Shown piece after piece: positions 25,065 to 33,072 of a DNA stretch of 64,000 nucleotides. This stretch comes from Lewinella sp. W8 (GTDB taxonomy: Bacteria > Bacteroidota > Bacteroidia > Chitinophagales > Saprospiraceae), in contig NZ_SNAQ03000020.1 in assembly GCF_004375085.3 (NCBI RefSeq), positions 1-64,000 of the forward strand. Direction: 5' to 3'. The notes below the pieces were generated by a model, which saw nothing but the letters and a program-made list of their open reading frames with translations, was not told the DNA's origin and did no database searches. The translations under genes and the position numbers were made by a program. Every line of letters begins with the position of its first letter. Position 1 is the stretch's first letter.

Positions 25065-25093
25065 GTAGGGCGGATAGCCTATCTTCGCCCTAC
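25065..25093 (+). promoter_or_regulatory. Palindromic promoter region before a small conserved gene
   Basis: GTAGGGCG (25065-25072) pairs with CGCCCTAC (25086-25093). Nested inside, GATAG (25073-25077) pairs with CTATC (25079-25083). The -7-like element TATCTTCG (25080-25087) overlaps the palindrome, so it looks like an operator. Confidence 0.45.
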
Positions 25094-25125
25094 CGATCGG
25101 TCTTTAAACACTTAAGCGCCCCAAC

Positions 25126-25413
25126 TTGCAACGAACATTCTTTGAGTCATCCCTGAAGGACCCTGCCCCTCCCGAAAATTTTTCCATTTGCCTGGCTGCC
25201 CTGTGGTGGATCAGGAATAATCACTGGGAGAAGGCACATGATTTGGTCGACGGAGCGCCAGGAGCAGACGCCGCCTGGGTGCATGCCCTGCTACACCGAA
25301 TCGAAGGGGATCAGTGGAACGCGAATTACTGGTACGCCAGATCCGGTAGGGAGGTGCCTTCCGGCACCATTCAACAGGAGATTGACCAGCAAATTGCCTA
25401 CTTTCTGAACTGA
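25126..25413 (+). CDS. Small conserved protein of unknown function (about 95 residues)
   Basis: 95 residues from a TTG at 25126, 38 nt after the -7 element; no ATG gives a sensible alternative. No signal peptide or membrane span. The text is helical and Trp-rich: C-L-A-A-L-W-W (about 23-29), then W-E-K-A-H-D-L-V (about 35-42), A-A-W-V-H-A-L-L-H-R-I-E-G-D and N-A-N-Y-W-Y-A-R-S-G-R. The repeated W-x-x-A-H and A-x-Y-W-Y helices are TPR-like. I recall similar short proteins in many bacteria without a known role. The 3' end overlaps the convergent YdeI-like gene by 16 nt. Confidence 0.7.
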   Translation: MQRTFFESSLKDPAPPENFSICLAALWWIRNNHWEKAHDLVDGAPGADAAWVHALLHRIEGDQWNANYWYARSGREVPSGTIQQEIDQQIAYFLN

Positions 25414-25994
25414 TTGGCCCGTTCGTTCTTTGCGGCTTTACTGGCCGTTTCGAGGATTCTTTTTTCTCTGGTTGCCGGGCGTTTGGCGTTGAAGATCCAC
25501 TCCAGGATACCCCGTTTGACCGACCGGGGGAAGGCCTCCCAGTTTTTTCGCCCCTCGGGAGTGAAGGCCCGGGCAAGGTCTTCGGGAACCACCAGGTTTT
25601 CCACGTCGTTAAGGGCGTCCCAGCTGCCGTTCTCCTTGGCGATCCGTACCAGGGCTTCTCCGGCGGGGGCCATTCTTCCGGCGGCGCGCAGCGCCGCAAC
25701 CCGTTTCTTGTTGACCCGACTCCAGTTGCTTTTTGGGTTGCGGCGGGCAAAAAAGAGGTAGTAACTGTCGTCGTCCCGTTTGTTCGGTTTGGAATCTACC
25801 CAGCCGAAGCAGAGCGCTTCGTCGCGTGCCTCCTCGTAGGTGATGGAAGCGACCCCGGTATCTTTCTTGAACAGTACCAGCCAGGTGTTGGTCAACTGAT
25901 CTCCGTACGTAGCCAGGTAGCTACGCCAGGCTTCCAGGTCAGGAGCGTAAAATACGGGGAAACCATCTTCACGGGTGGACTCAATGGTGGGCAT
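25398..25994 (-). CDS. YdeI/OmpD-associated family protein
   Basis: 198 residues. The N-terminal part matches the YdeI-like family: the W-R-S-Y-L/W-L-V-L-F-K-K segment (about 23-44), then I-T-Y-E-E-A-R-D-E-A-L-C-F-G-W-V-D-S-K-P (about 51-70) and F-A-R-R-N-P-K-S-N-W-S-R-V-N (about 81-94). The basic C-terminal helix K-R-I-L-E-T-A-x-K-A-A-K-N-E-R is typical. These small cytosolic proteins have been linked to stress or peptide resistance in enterobacteria, but the mechanism is unknown. Its start at 25994 leaves 150 nt to the divergent secreted-protein gene. Confidence 0.82.
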   Translation of the reverse strand: MPTIESTREDGFPVFYAPDLEAWRSYLATYGDQLTNTWLVLFKKDTGVASITYEEARDEALCFGWVDSKPNKRDDDSYYLFFARRNPKSNWSRVNKKRVAALRAAGRMAPAGEALVRIAKENGSWDALNDVENLVVPEDLARAFTPEGRKNWEAFPRSVKRGILEWIFNAKRPATREKRILETASKAAKNERANQFRK

Positions 25995-26090
25995 CTATCT
26001 TCGGAGCGTTGGTGGAGTTTTTGAAAAAGGTAGCGCGGCAGCAGTATTTTTTACCATGCCGCCGCGAGGCCTTGAGGTGCCTGGAAGTTG

Positions 26091-26098
26091 TACCTTGG
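26091..26098 (+). promoter_or_regulatory. Candidate -7 promoter element for the secreted protein
   Basis: TACCTTGG, seven of eight matches to TAnnTTTG, about 45 nt before the ATG at 26146. Confidence 0.4.
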
Positions 26099-26145
26099 AA
26101 GGCCAAGGTTCTTCCACTTAAAGATAGGGCGCCGATAAAAACATT

Positions 26146-27420
26146 ATGGTTATGGGGATTCGGTTTATTGCAACCTGGCTGCTGGGCCTACTACTCTTAT
26201 CTCCGGTATCCGCCCAGTGGGAGGAGGGCGCTGTTTACCGGGAATACATTTGGGTCACTCCGGAGGAGAACGAGTCATTCTTACGCGTGGGCGGACGGAT
26301 GGGGTACCAGGCTAACCACGGCACCTTTCCGGCCAGCCTGCAGGACGGTAATGATTTGCTCCTGCCGGTTCCGGATTTGTGGGGGGCAATTCGGGCGGAG
26401 GTTGTCCTGGAAAAGGTCATGAGCCACGAAGACAGCCGGGATTTGAAATTGGTGGTGAACGGCCATCCTCCGATCAGCGTACCCGAGCCGGCCGCCATTC
26501 CTGAGCCCCAGACGGAATACATGTACCATACGGACATCATGGTTCCTCTGCCACTGGAGTTCCTAGATGGTGAAGATTCCATCCGGTTCCAGCTGTCTTT
26601 GGATACGGTCCAACGTTGGGGATGGCCACAAAATCTTTTTTACGCCATCACCTTCAGGATCTATTACGAAGAGGAAACACCCGCCGTGAGCATCGTGGCT
26701 GGTGAAAAGATTTCCTCCCGAAGTTTTGTGGGCCTTTCGGACGTTCCCCCGGAGGCGCAACAAGTAGACTACATTTTCATTGGGCGTGACGTGGATTGGA
26801 GCGGTCGCGGGGAACAAATGCGAAAACACTGGCAAACTCACCGGGGGCTACCGCATCGCATTATTGGCAGCAGCAGGGACGCTGCGCATAACTTTTTGAC
26901 GGAGTGGAACACCGAGTGGCTACCGGATCAGCCGGAACCTTTCGCCATTCAGGCCCGGTGGTTGGGCGAGGATGGCAAATACCGTGTAGTGGCCCCAAAG
27001 GAAGGGCTCACCCTGGCCCCCAGACCTTATTCGGTGAAGTTGTACGCACCGGAGGCTGCTCCCCGGAATTGGGTGACCCGCAGCGGCTCGTTTTCGCAAG
27101 ATATTCTGGTGCCCGATGAGATCAGTGGGGGGGAGGCTTACCGTTTGCACTGGGTGAGTTGGTCACCCTGTTACGGAAACGGACTCTTCCTGAACGACCA
27201 CCTGCTCTGGACGAGGACGGAAGCATGCTACGTATATGTCTGCCACGATCCTGAGTTTTCTGGCTTGGCCAACAAGTTTCTGCAGCGTGGGAAAAATACT
27301 TTCCGCACGGCCCTCACGCCGCTTTATGGTGGTCAGATGGTGCACGGGATGGAAGTTCAGTGGCCGGGGATTCAGCTGAAGGTGCGTTACGGTAAGGGGG
27401 CGGCGGCTAACGAGCACTAA
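26146..27420 (+). CDS. Secreted protein of unknown function
   Basis: 424 residues. The signal peptide spans about 1-25 (hydrophobic run ending V-S-A-Q). I do not recognise the family. The body looks like beta-sandwich modules: a first (about 30-180) with paired strands and D-L-L-L-P-V-P-D-L-W; a middle (about 185-260) with V-D-Y-I-F-I-G-R-D-V-D-W-S-G-R-G; and a third (about 265-415) with W-V-S-W-S-P-C-Y-G-N-G-L-F-L-N-D-H-L. Two cysteines near C-Y-G and C-Y-V-Y-V-C could form a disulfide. There is no T9SS sorting domain and no lipobox, so it is probably periplasmic or released. Carbohydrate or peptide binding is possible but not shown. ATG 26152 is an alternative start. Confidence 0.65.
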   Translation: MVMGIRFIATWLLGLLLLSPVSAQWEEGAVYREYIWVTPEENESFLRVGGRMGYQANHGTFPASLQDGNDLLLPVPDLWGAIRAEVVLEKVMSHEDSRDLKLVVNGHPPISVPEPAAIPEPQTEYMYHTDIMVPLPLEFLDGEDSIRFQLSLDTVQRWGWPQNLFYAITFRIYYEEETPAVSIVAGEKISSRSFVGLSDVPPEAQQVDYIFIGRDVDWSGRGEQMRKHWQTHRGLPHRIIGSSRDAAHNFLTEWNTEWLPDQPEPFAIQARWLGEDGKYRVVAPKEGLTLAPRPYSVKLYAPEAAPRNWVTRSGSFSQDILVPDEISGGEAYRLHWVSWSPCYGNGLFLNDHLLWTRTEACYVYVCHDPEFSGLANKFLQRGKNTFRTALTPLYGGQMVHGMEVQWPGIQLKVRYGKGAAANEH

Positions 27421-27489
27421 GTAGCCCCAAAGCCCGTTTTGCCGCCCAGCGGATCAAAATAACATGGTCAAAGAATCTATTTATTTACC

Positions 27490-27497
27490 TACCTTGG
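27490..27497 (+). promoter_or_regulatory. Candidate -7 promoter element for the methyltransferase
   Basis: TACCTTGG lies 24 nt before ATG 27521. It argues for that ATG over an in-frame start at 27464, which is upstream of the element. Confidence 0.45.
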
Positions 27498-27520
27498 CAG
27501 TCCCCCACTTGCTAAACTAC

Positions 27521-28072
27521 ATGAATAACTTGTCTTTTTTGCGGGAAGCCCTGCGTAGTTTTCGGTCGACCGGTGCCATTGCCCGCTCGAGTCCGGCACT
27601 GGTACAGAAGCTGGTGGAGCCCCTGCCCCAAAACCGTCCGTTGAACATCGTGGAACTGGGGCCGGGCGACGGATGCGTTACGCGGGCAATCCTGGAAAAG
27701 GTGCACCCGCAAAGTAGGGTGACCGCCTTCGAAATCAATGAGGCCTTCGTAGCGCGACTGGCCAGCATTGAAGACGATCGGCTGCGGGTACTCGGGATTG
27801 GGGCGGACCAATTAACCCACCACTTCGCCCCGGCAAGCGTCGATTACGTCGTCTCCAGCCTGCCGCTGTCGATGATCGATAAGGCGACGAAGGCGGCCAT
27901 TCTCCAGCAGGCCCAGACCGTCCTGCGCCCCAACGGTCGTTTCCTGCAGTTTCAGTACGCCCTGCAGGACTACGGCTTGCTCAAAGACTATTTCCACCGC
28001 GTTTCGGTGAGCTTCACGCTGGCCAATCTGCCGCCCGCCTTTATCTACAGCTGTTCTTTGGGGATGGTATAG
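27521..28072 (+). CDS. Class I SAM-dependent methyltransferase, phospholipid N-methyltransferase-like
   Basis: 183 residues from ATG 27521, picked because the -7-like element at 27490 lies after the longer in-frame start. It has the motif I region N-I-V-E-L-G-P-G-D-G-C-V-T (about 43-55) and the acidic motif II A-F-E-I-N (about 72-76). It also has the V-V-S-S-L-P-L-S-M block (about 112-120), which resembles the N-P/G-L-P-L motif of PmtA and KsgA-type enzymes. The N-terminal F-L-R-E-A-L-R-S-F-R-S-T-G-A-I-A-R-S-S is also PmtA-like. It may methylate phosphatidylethanolamine or a related lipid. The substrate is inference. Confidence 0.75.
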   Translation: MNNLSFLREALRSFRSTGAIARSSPALVQKLVEPLPQNRPLNIVELGPGDGCVTRAILEKVHPQSRVTAFEINEAFVARLASIEDDRLRVLGIGADQLTHHFAPASVDYVVSSLPLSMIDKATKAAILQQAQTVLRPNGRFLQFQYALQDYGLLKDYFHRVSVSFTLANLPPAFIYSCSLGMV

Positions 28073-28093
28073 CACGGCCGCAGGAATGGGCCT

Positions 28094-28113
28094 GGCACCT
28101 GCACTTGTTGCCC
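28094..28113 (+). repeat. CACCTGC-family intergenic repeat
   Basis: GGCACCTGCACTTGTTGCCC, 21 nt after the methyltransferase stop. The 244-nt gap that follows holds no gene I can support. Confidence 0.6.
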
Positions 28114-28316
28114 AAATTCTTATGCTCCCGGGCCGACGATCGCCCCGTTCTTCCTTACGAGCTCTCACCGCGTAATCAGGCCGTGGTCCTTATCTCCGAC
28201 AAATTTGACCAAAAAGCCGCCGAAAAGGTGGTAAATACACAACAACGTCACAATTTGGAGCTTTCAAGAACCAAGTGTTGGCTTCAAACGTAGCCCATTA
28301 AATAACCCTGCTTGTT

Positions 28317-29000
28317 ATGTTGCGTATTCTGTTGGTGGAGGATGAGGAAAACATCCGCGATACCGTAAAGCTGAACCTGGAAATGGAAGATTTTGAGGTG
28401 GTGACGGCCGAAGATGGTCGTCAGGCACTCAAGCACAGCCAGGAACAGCATTTTGACGTGATGATCGTCGACGTGATGCTGCCCGAGGTGAATGGATTCC
28501 AGGTAGTGGAGCAAATTCGCCTGACGGACCGGGAAACGCCCATCATCTTTCTGACGGCAAAGGATCAGGCCCAGGACCGCATTCAGGGCCTCAAGAAGGG
28601 CGCCGACGATTACCTCACCAAGCCCTTCGTTTTCGAAGAGTTACTGTTGCGGGTGCGTCGGTTAATTGAACGCACCAGCAAAAATCCGGAGGTACAGCCG
28701 GACCTGGTTTCCTTCGGAAATAACAAGGTCAACTTTGCCACCTACGAAGCTACGGGCAACCAGGGGATCTTTACCCTGACCAAAAAGGAAGCCATGTTGC
28801 TGAAGCTGCTCATCGACCGTAAGGGAGAAGTGGTGAGCCGACAGCAGATCCTACAGTCCGTTTGGGGATACGATGTGTACCCCAGTACCCGGACCATTGA
28901 TAACTTCATTCTGTCCTTCCGGAAGTATTTCGAAGCAGACCCCAAGCACCCCAAACATTTCCTGAGCGTCAGGGGGGTGGGGTATAAGTTTGTAGACTAA
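28317..29000 (+). CDS. OmpR/PhoB-family response regulator
   Basis: 227 residues. The receiver domain (1-120) has the acidic pair E8/D9, phospho-acceptor Asp52, Thr80 and Lys102. The linker leads to a winged-helix DNA-binding domain (about 130-227) ending S-V-R-G-V-G-Y-K-F, typical of PhoB-like regulators. No histidine kinase gene is next to it in this window, so it is an orphan or its kinase is elsewhere. Its target genes cannot be read from the sequence. Confidence 0.95.
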   Translation: MLRILLVEDEENIRDTVKLNLEMEDFEVVTAEDGRQALKHSQEQHFDVMIVDVMLPEVNGFQVVEQIRLTDRETPIIFLTAKDQAQDRIQGLKKGADDYLTKPFVFEELLLRVRRLIERTSKNPEVQPDLVSFGNNKVNFATYEATGNQGIFTLTKKEAMLLKLLIDRKGEVVSRQQILQSVWGYDVYPSTRTIDNFILSFRKYFEADPKHPKHFLSVRGVGYKFVD

Positions 29001-29091
29001 GGCTGGCTCCACACCCTTGGTGAGGGACACGAAGAACCCGGTTAAAGTGGTATTACCGCCACACAAGCTTTCGCCCTCCCCCGGCGTTACC

Positions 29092-29099
29092 TACCTTAG
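29092..29099 (+). promoter_or_regulatory. Candidate -7 promoter element for the vWA protein
   Basis: TACCTTAG, 18 nt before the ATG at 29118. Confidence 0.4.
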
Positions 29100-29117
29100 C
29101 GCTCCATTTTAGCCCCA

Positions 29118-31211
29118 ATGCAAAACCTCTCCTTCGAATACCCCGTCTGGTTCCTGATCTTTTGTGTAGCTGCCGGCCTGGCGGTTGCCCTGTTACTTTA
29201 CTTCCGGGACAAGAGTTTTGAGGAGCAACCCACCTGGTTGCGCTGGTTGATGGGTGGGCTGCGTTGGCTGGGGTACAGCATCCTGGCGACGCTCTTACTG
29301 GCCCCCCTGCTGCGGTATCTGCAAACCGACCAGGAGGAACCCATCATCGTGCTGGCCCAGGACGTCAGTGAATCCGTCGGGATGGAAACGGATACGGCCG
29401 CCTACGCCCAGCGTTGGCGGGAGCTTTCCGCCTCCCTGGCGGAGCAGTACCAGGTCGTTAATTACACCTTCGGCGCCGAGGTGAGAACCGATGGCCCGAT
29501 CAGCTTTGGCGACAAGCGCACCAACCTGGACGCCGTACTGACGGAAATCAGCGACGTCTACGGCAGCCAGAACCTCGGGGCCGTCGTGCTGGCCACGGAC
29601 GGCATCTACAACGAAGGAACCAACCCGGCCTACCGTAACCTGCAGCTGAAGGCTCCGGTGTATACCGTCGGGCTGGGGGATACCACCCGCCGAAGAGATT
29701 TGATCGTCCGTAAGGTTTTTCACAACCGGATTGCCTACCTCGACGATCGTTTCTCGATTCAGGTGGACGTGGCGGCCCGCAACGCCGCCGGAGCGAACAC
29801 TCAGCTCACGGTGAGTCGGGTGGGGGATAACGGCACCACCAGTCTGCATACGGAAGCTATTGCTATCGACAACAACGATTTTTTCACCACCCGGGAGGTA
29901 ATTCTGGATGCGGATCAGGCCGGGGTGCAACGCTACCGGATTTCCCTGCGGGGCATCGGAGACGAACTCAGTGCGGCCAATAACCGCCGGGATATCTTCG
30001 TCGACGTGCTGGACGCCCGGCAGAAAATCTTACTCCTCGGAGCGGCCCCTCACCCCGACATTACCGCCATGCGCCAGGCCTTCGCGGCGGGAAAAAATAA
30101 CGAAGTTGATATCGCCTACGCCAACAAGCTACAGGCCCGGCTACCGGACTACGACCTGGTGGTGTTGCACAACCTCCCCGCCCGGACCGACCTGATTCAG
30201 GACGTGCTTGCCCAGCTGGAGCGGGCGAAGGTGCCCACGCTCTTCATTATGGGGGAGGATGCACCGGCCGCCGCCGTCAATCGCGCCCAGGACTTGCTCT
30301 CGCTGAACGGAGGAGCCGGTGCCCGGGGCAACGATGTGGGGGCACGCCCGATGGCCAACTTCAGTCTCTTTACCCTCAGCGACGATTTGCGCCAGGCACT
30401 GCCCAAGTATCCACCGCTGACGGCCGCCTTCGGCGAGTTCGCGGCCGGACCCGGTAGTAGCGTGGTGCTGCGCCAGCGCATTGGCCGGGTGGAGACGGAT
30501 TACCCTTTGCTGGTGGTGGGGGAGAGCCGTGGCGTACGGACCGGGGTGCTGGCCGGAACCGGACTGTGGCAGTGGCGACTGTTCGACTTTCTCGAATACG
30601 GAAACCACGACCGCTTTGACGAACTGATCACCCAGCTAGGGCAGTACCTGACGGTCCAGGAAGATAAACGGCGCTTTCGGGTGAGCCTGCCGGAAAATAT
30701 TTTCGACGAGAATGAGCCCGTTTCGCTTGACGCAGAGCTGTACAACAGCAATTACGAGCTGATCAACGAGCCCGAGGCTACCGTCGTCATTACCGGGCCG
30801 GAGAACCGGGAGTACGTGTATGCCTTCACCCGGACCACCAACGCTTACACCCTCAACGCGGGCACCCTGCCCGTGGGGAATTATCGTTTCCGGGCCCGGA
30901 CCAATACCGGCACGGAAGAACTCACCTACGATGGTCGCTTCAGCGTACAGGCCGTGGAAGTAGAGCGCTACGCGCTGGAAGCGGACCACGGATTGCTGCG
31001 GCAACTCAGTGACCGCTTTGGGGGAAGACTGCTCTTCCCCGATGACCTTGCCGGGCTGCCGGAGCAGCTGGCCGCATCCGGAACCGTGAAGCCCGTGCTT
31101 TACGAAACGGTCAATACCCGCTCGGTCATCCACCTGAAATGGATCTTCTTCCTCCTTTTGGGACTCTTTAGTGCGGAATGGATGCTCCGCCGCTATTTCG
31201 GTGGCTATTAA
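29118..31211 (+). CDS. Membrane-anchored von Willebrand factor A-like protein
   Basis: 697 residues. Two membrane helices (about 10-28 and 48-66) precede a vWA-like domain whose metal site D-V-S-E-S is at 82-86, with a T-D-G loop further on (about residue 165). A long beta-rich periplasmic region follows, including a glutamine-amidotransferase-like segment near 310-400 (I-L-L-L-G-A-A-P-H, L-V-V-L-H-N-L-P). A final membrane helix lies at about 677-692. The layout matches Bacteroidota proteins related to BatA/B and to DUF4159-type membrane proteins. The function is unproven; vWA domains bind partners through a metal ion. The gene ends 50 nt before the exopolysaccharide regulator. Confidence 0.8.
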   Translation: MQNLSFEYPVWFLIFCVAAGLAVALLLYFRDKSFEEQPTWLRWLMGGLRWLGYSILATLLLAPLLRYLQTDQEEPIIVLAQDVSESVGMETDTAAYAQRWRELSASLAEQYQVVNYTFGAEVRTDGPISFGDKRTNLDAVLTEISDVYGSQNLGAVVLATDGIYNEGTNPAYRNLQLKAPVYTVGLGDTTRRRDLIVRKVFHNRIAYLDDRFSIQVDVAARNAAGANTQLTVSRVGDNGTTSLHTEAIAIDNNDFFTTREVILDADQAGVQRYRISLRGIGDELSAANNRRDIFVDVLDARQKILLLGAAPHPDITAMRQAFAAGKNNEVDIAYANKLQARLPDYDLVVLHNLPARTDLIQDVLAQLERAKVPTLFIMGEDAPAAAVNRAQDLLSLNGGAGARGNDVGARPMANFSLFTLSDDLRQALPKYPPLTAAFGEFAAGPGSSVVLRQRIGRVETDYPLLVVGESRGVRTGVLAGTGLWQWRLFDFLEYGNHDRFDELITQLGQYLTVQEDKRRFRVSLPENIFDENEPVSLDAELYNSNYELINEPEATVVITGPENREYVYAFTRTTNAYTLNAGTLPVGNYRFRARTNTGTEELTYDGRFSVQAVEVERYALEADHGLLRQLSDRFGGRLLFPDDLAGLPEQLAASGTVKPVLYETVNTRSVIHLKWIFFLLLGLFSAEWMLRRYFGGY

Positions 31212-31224
31212 GGTGGCCTTTTTC

Positions 31225-31232
31225 TATCTTTG
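31225..31232 (+). promoter_or_regulatory. Promoter of the exopolysaccharide locus
   Basis: TATCTTTG is an exact match to TAnnTTTG. It lies between the vWA gene and ATG 31262, giving a leader of about 25 nt. This is the only strong promoter before the polysaccharide genes until 39.2 kb. Confidence 0.6.
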
Positions 31233-31261
31233 CCTCTCCATTCCAACCCGTTTTATTCCCT

Positions 31262-31912
31262 ATGACCATCAACCGATCCGGTGGATTTCGGCTTAAGTCC
31301 AGCCCCATTTCGGGCACGGTTGACGATATGCACCTTCAGGACCGACGATGGTTTGCCGTGCGGACTTCCGCGCGCCACGAAAAGCGGGCGGCGGCGGCGC
31401 TGGCGAAACGGGAAATTACGACTTACCTCCCCCTGCGCGAGCGGGTTTGCCATTATCCCGGAAAGACGGTGAACCGACAGCTGCCCCTGTTGCCGGGTTA
31501 CGTTTTCGTCTGGATTAAGAAGGCGGAAGAGTCCACGGTTTTTCATTGCCCCTACGTGGCCGGCTTCGTCCGGCTGGGCCGCGAACGGCGCTGCGTGGCG
31601 GAGGGGGAAATCGAGCTGCTGCGTCGCATCAGTACGGATCGCAGCATGGCGTGGGAGGCCGTAGAAAACCTGTATCAAATGCCGGTGGGCACCCCCGTGG
31701 AAATCATCAGAGGGCCACTGGCCGGATTTCGGGGGCATTACCTGCGGCAAAAAAATAAAAACTCCTTCGTGATCACCTTTGCCGGGCTTAACGCCCGGCT
31801 GGCCACCTGCGAGGTTGACCCCCATTATCTGGCGGCCCTGGACGGGACGCCACTCGGGGAGACCCAGGGGCTGGACAACGAAGGCCCGGAGGACCGAAAA
31901 ACACTTTGGTAG
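31262..31912 (+). CDS. NusG/RfaH-like transcription antiterminator (UpxY type)
   Basis: 216 residues from ATG 31262, which follows the promoter; a frame start at 31178 lies inside the previous gene. A second ATG at 31328 would begin right at the NGN domain. The NGN domain has R-R-W-F-A-V-R-T-S-A-R-H-E-K (about 28-41) and L-P-L-L-P-G-Y-V-F-V-W (about 74-84). A KOW-like segment (G-T-P-V-E-I-I-R-G-P-L-A-G-F, about 143-156) follows. Specialised NusG paralogues at the head of Bacteroidota capsule loci (UpxY) bind RNA polymerase and let it read through the long operon. This one most likely does the same for the roughly 32 kb downstream. Confidence 0.88.
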   Translation: MTINRSGGFRLKSSPISGTVDDMHLQDRRWFAVRTSARHEKRAAAALAKREITTYLPLRERVCHYPGKTVNRQLPLLPGYVFVWIKKAEESTVFHCPYVAGFVRLGRERRCVAEGEIELLRRISTDRSMAWEAVENLYQMPVGTPVEIIRGPLAGFRGHYLRQKNKNSFVITFAGLNARLATCEVDPHYLAALDGTPLGETQGLDNEGPEDRKTLW

Positions 31913-31941
31913 AAGTGTGGATCGTAAAGGCTGAACGACTG

Positions 31942-31956
31942 ACCGCCACGGGCGGT
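31942..31956 (+). promoter_or_regulatory. Hairpin after the antiterminator gene
   Basis: ACCGCC-ACG-GGCGGT is a perfect 6-bp stem with a 3-nt loop, about 30 nt after the regulator's stop and before the first sugar gene. It has no T-run, so it may be a pause or recruitment element and not a terminator. Confidence 0.3.
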
Positions 31957-32015
31957 TGGGGCCAAGTGTCTTCGACGCATGGACGGCCTTGCCGTACCAA
32001 AAGCTATCCTAAATA

Positions 32016-33032
32016 ATGATTTTACTTACCGGCGCAGCGGGATTCATCGGATACCACCTGGCCCTGGCTCTCGTAGCGGAAGGCCATCGGGTAGTTGGCG
32101 TGGATAACCTGAACGATTACTATGATCCCGAACTCAAGTGGGCCCGGCTGACTGCCGCCGGCTTTGATCGCGACGCTCTTGCCACCGCAGGAAAAGCCGA
32201 AAGCCGTCTGCACCCCGGATTGTTCTTTCAAAAGCTTGCCCTGGAGGACGGCGCAGCGATGGATGCGCTGTTTGCCGAACACCAGTTCTCGGTCGTTTGT
32301 AACCTGGCGGCCCAGGCTGGCGTCCGCTACAGCCTCTCCAACCCACAGGCCTACGTGGCCAGTAACGTTACGGGCTTCGTCAACGTGCTGGAAAATTCGC
32401 GGAAACACGGCGTGAAGCACCTTGTGTATGCCAGCAGCAGTAGCGTGTACGGGCTCAACGACAAGGTGCCCTTCGCGGAGACCGATGCCGTGGAACAACC
32501 CGCCAGTCTTTATGCGGCCACCAAGCGCAGTAACGAATTGCTGGCGCACGTTTACGCCCACCTTTACGGTCTGCCCACTACGGGGCTGCGGTTCTTCACC
32601 GTATATGGCCCCTGGGGACGACCCGATATGGCCTACTACCTGTTCAGCGACGCGATTTTGAACGACCGTCCGATCAAAATTTTTAACCACGGTCGGATGT
32701 CCCGCGACTTCACCTACGTTGACGACATCGTGGAGGGACTACGGCGCATCATTCTGCAGGAACGGCCGGCCCAGGAAGGCGTGCCGGCGCGGATTTACAA
32801 CATCGGTGCCGGACGGCCGAGCAGCCTGCTGGATTTTGTGGAAACCCTGGAGCGCCACCTCGGCAAAGTGGCCGAGAAGGAATACCTGGGGATGCAGGCC
32901 GGTGACGTTGAGAAAACCTTCGCCGACACCACCGCACTGGAACGGGATTACGGCTACCGGGCCGACACCAGCCTGGACGAGGGAATCGCCGCATTCGTAA
33001 AGTGGTACCGGGAGTATAACCATCTTCCTTAG
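32016..33032 (+). CDS. UDP-glucuronate 4-epimerase-like SDR (CapI type)
   Basis: 338 residues, extended SDR fold. The NAD loop G-A-A-G-F-I-G is at 6-12, followed by V-D-N-L-N-D-Y-Y-D (about 28-36), a signature of CapI enzymes. The catalytic Y-A-A-T-K is near 165-169. The segment G-P-W-G-R-P-D-M-A and a final S-x-D-E-G-I-x-x-F-V-x-W also fit. It would convert UDP-glucuronate to UDP-galacturonate for the exported polysaccharide. A UDP-glucose dehydrogenase must supply the substrate and may be elsewhere. Confidence 0.86.
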   Translation: MILLTGAAGFIGYHLALALVAEGHRVVGVDNLNDYYDPELKWARLTAAGFDRDALATAGKAESRLHPGLFFQKLALEDGAAMDALFAEHQFSVVCNLAAQAGVRYSLSNPQAYVASNVTGFVNVLENSRKHGVKHLVYASSSSVYGLNDKVPFAETDAVEQPASLYAATKRSNELLAHVYAHLYGLPTTGLRFFTVYGPWGRPDMAYYLFSDAILNDRPIKIFNHGRMSRDFTYVDDIVEGLRRIILQERPAQEGVPARIYNIGAGRPSSLLDFVETLERHLGKVAEKEYLGMQAGDVEKTFADTTALERDYGYRADTSLDEGIAAFVKWYREYNHLP

Positions 33033-33052
33033 GGCGTCGCCGCGCAGGTGCC
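33033..33052 (-). repeat. CACCTGC-family repeat, minus orientation
   Basis: The reverse strand reads GGCACCTGCGCGGCGACGCC, beginning immediately after the epimerase stop codon. Confidence 0.55.
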
Positions 33053-33072
33053 TTGCCCTCCCCGCAGAAGCA

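Noticed and set aside
28105-28293. 62-codon open frame in the gap before the response regulator
   Set aside because: No ribosome-binding site, no domain; it begins just after a repeat copy and ends without relation to the next gene.
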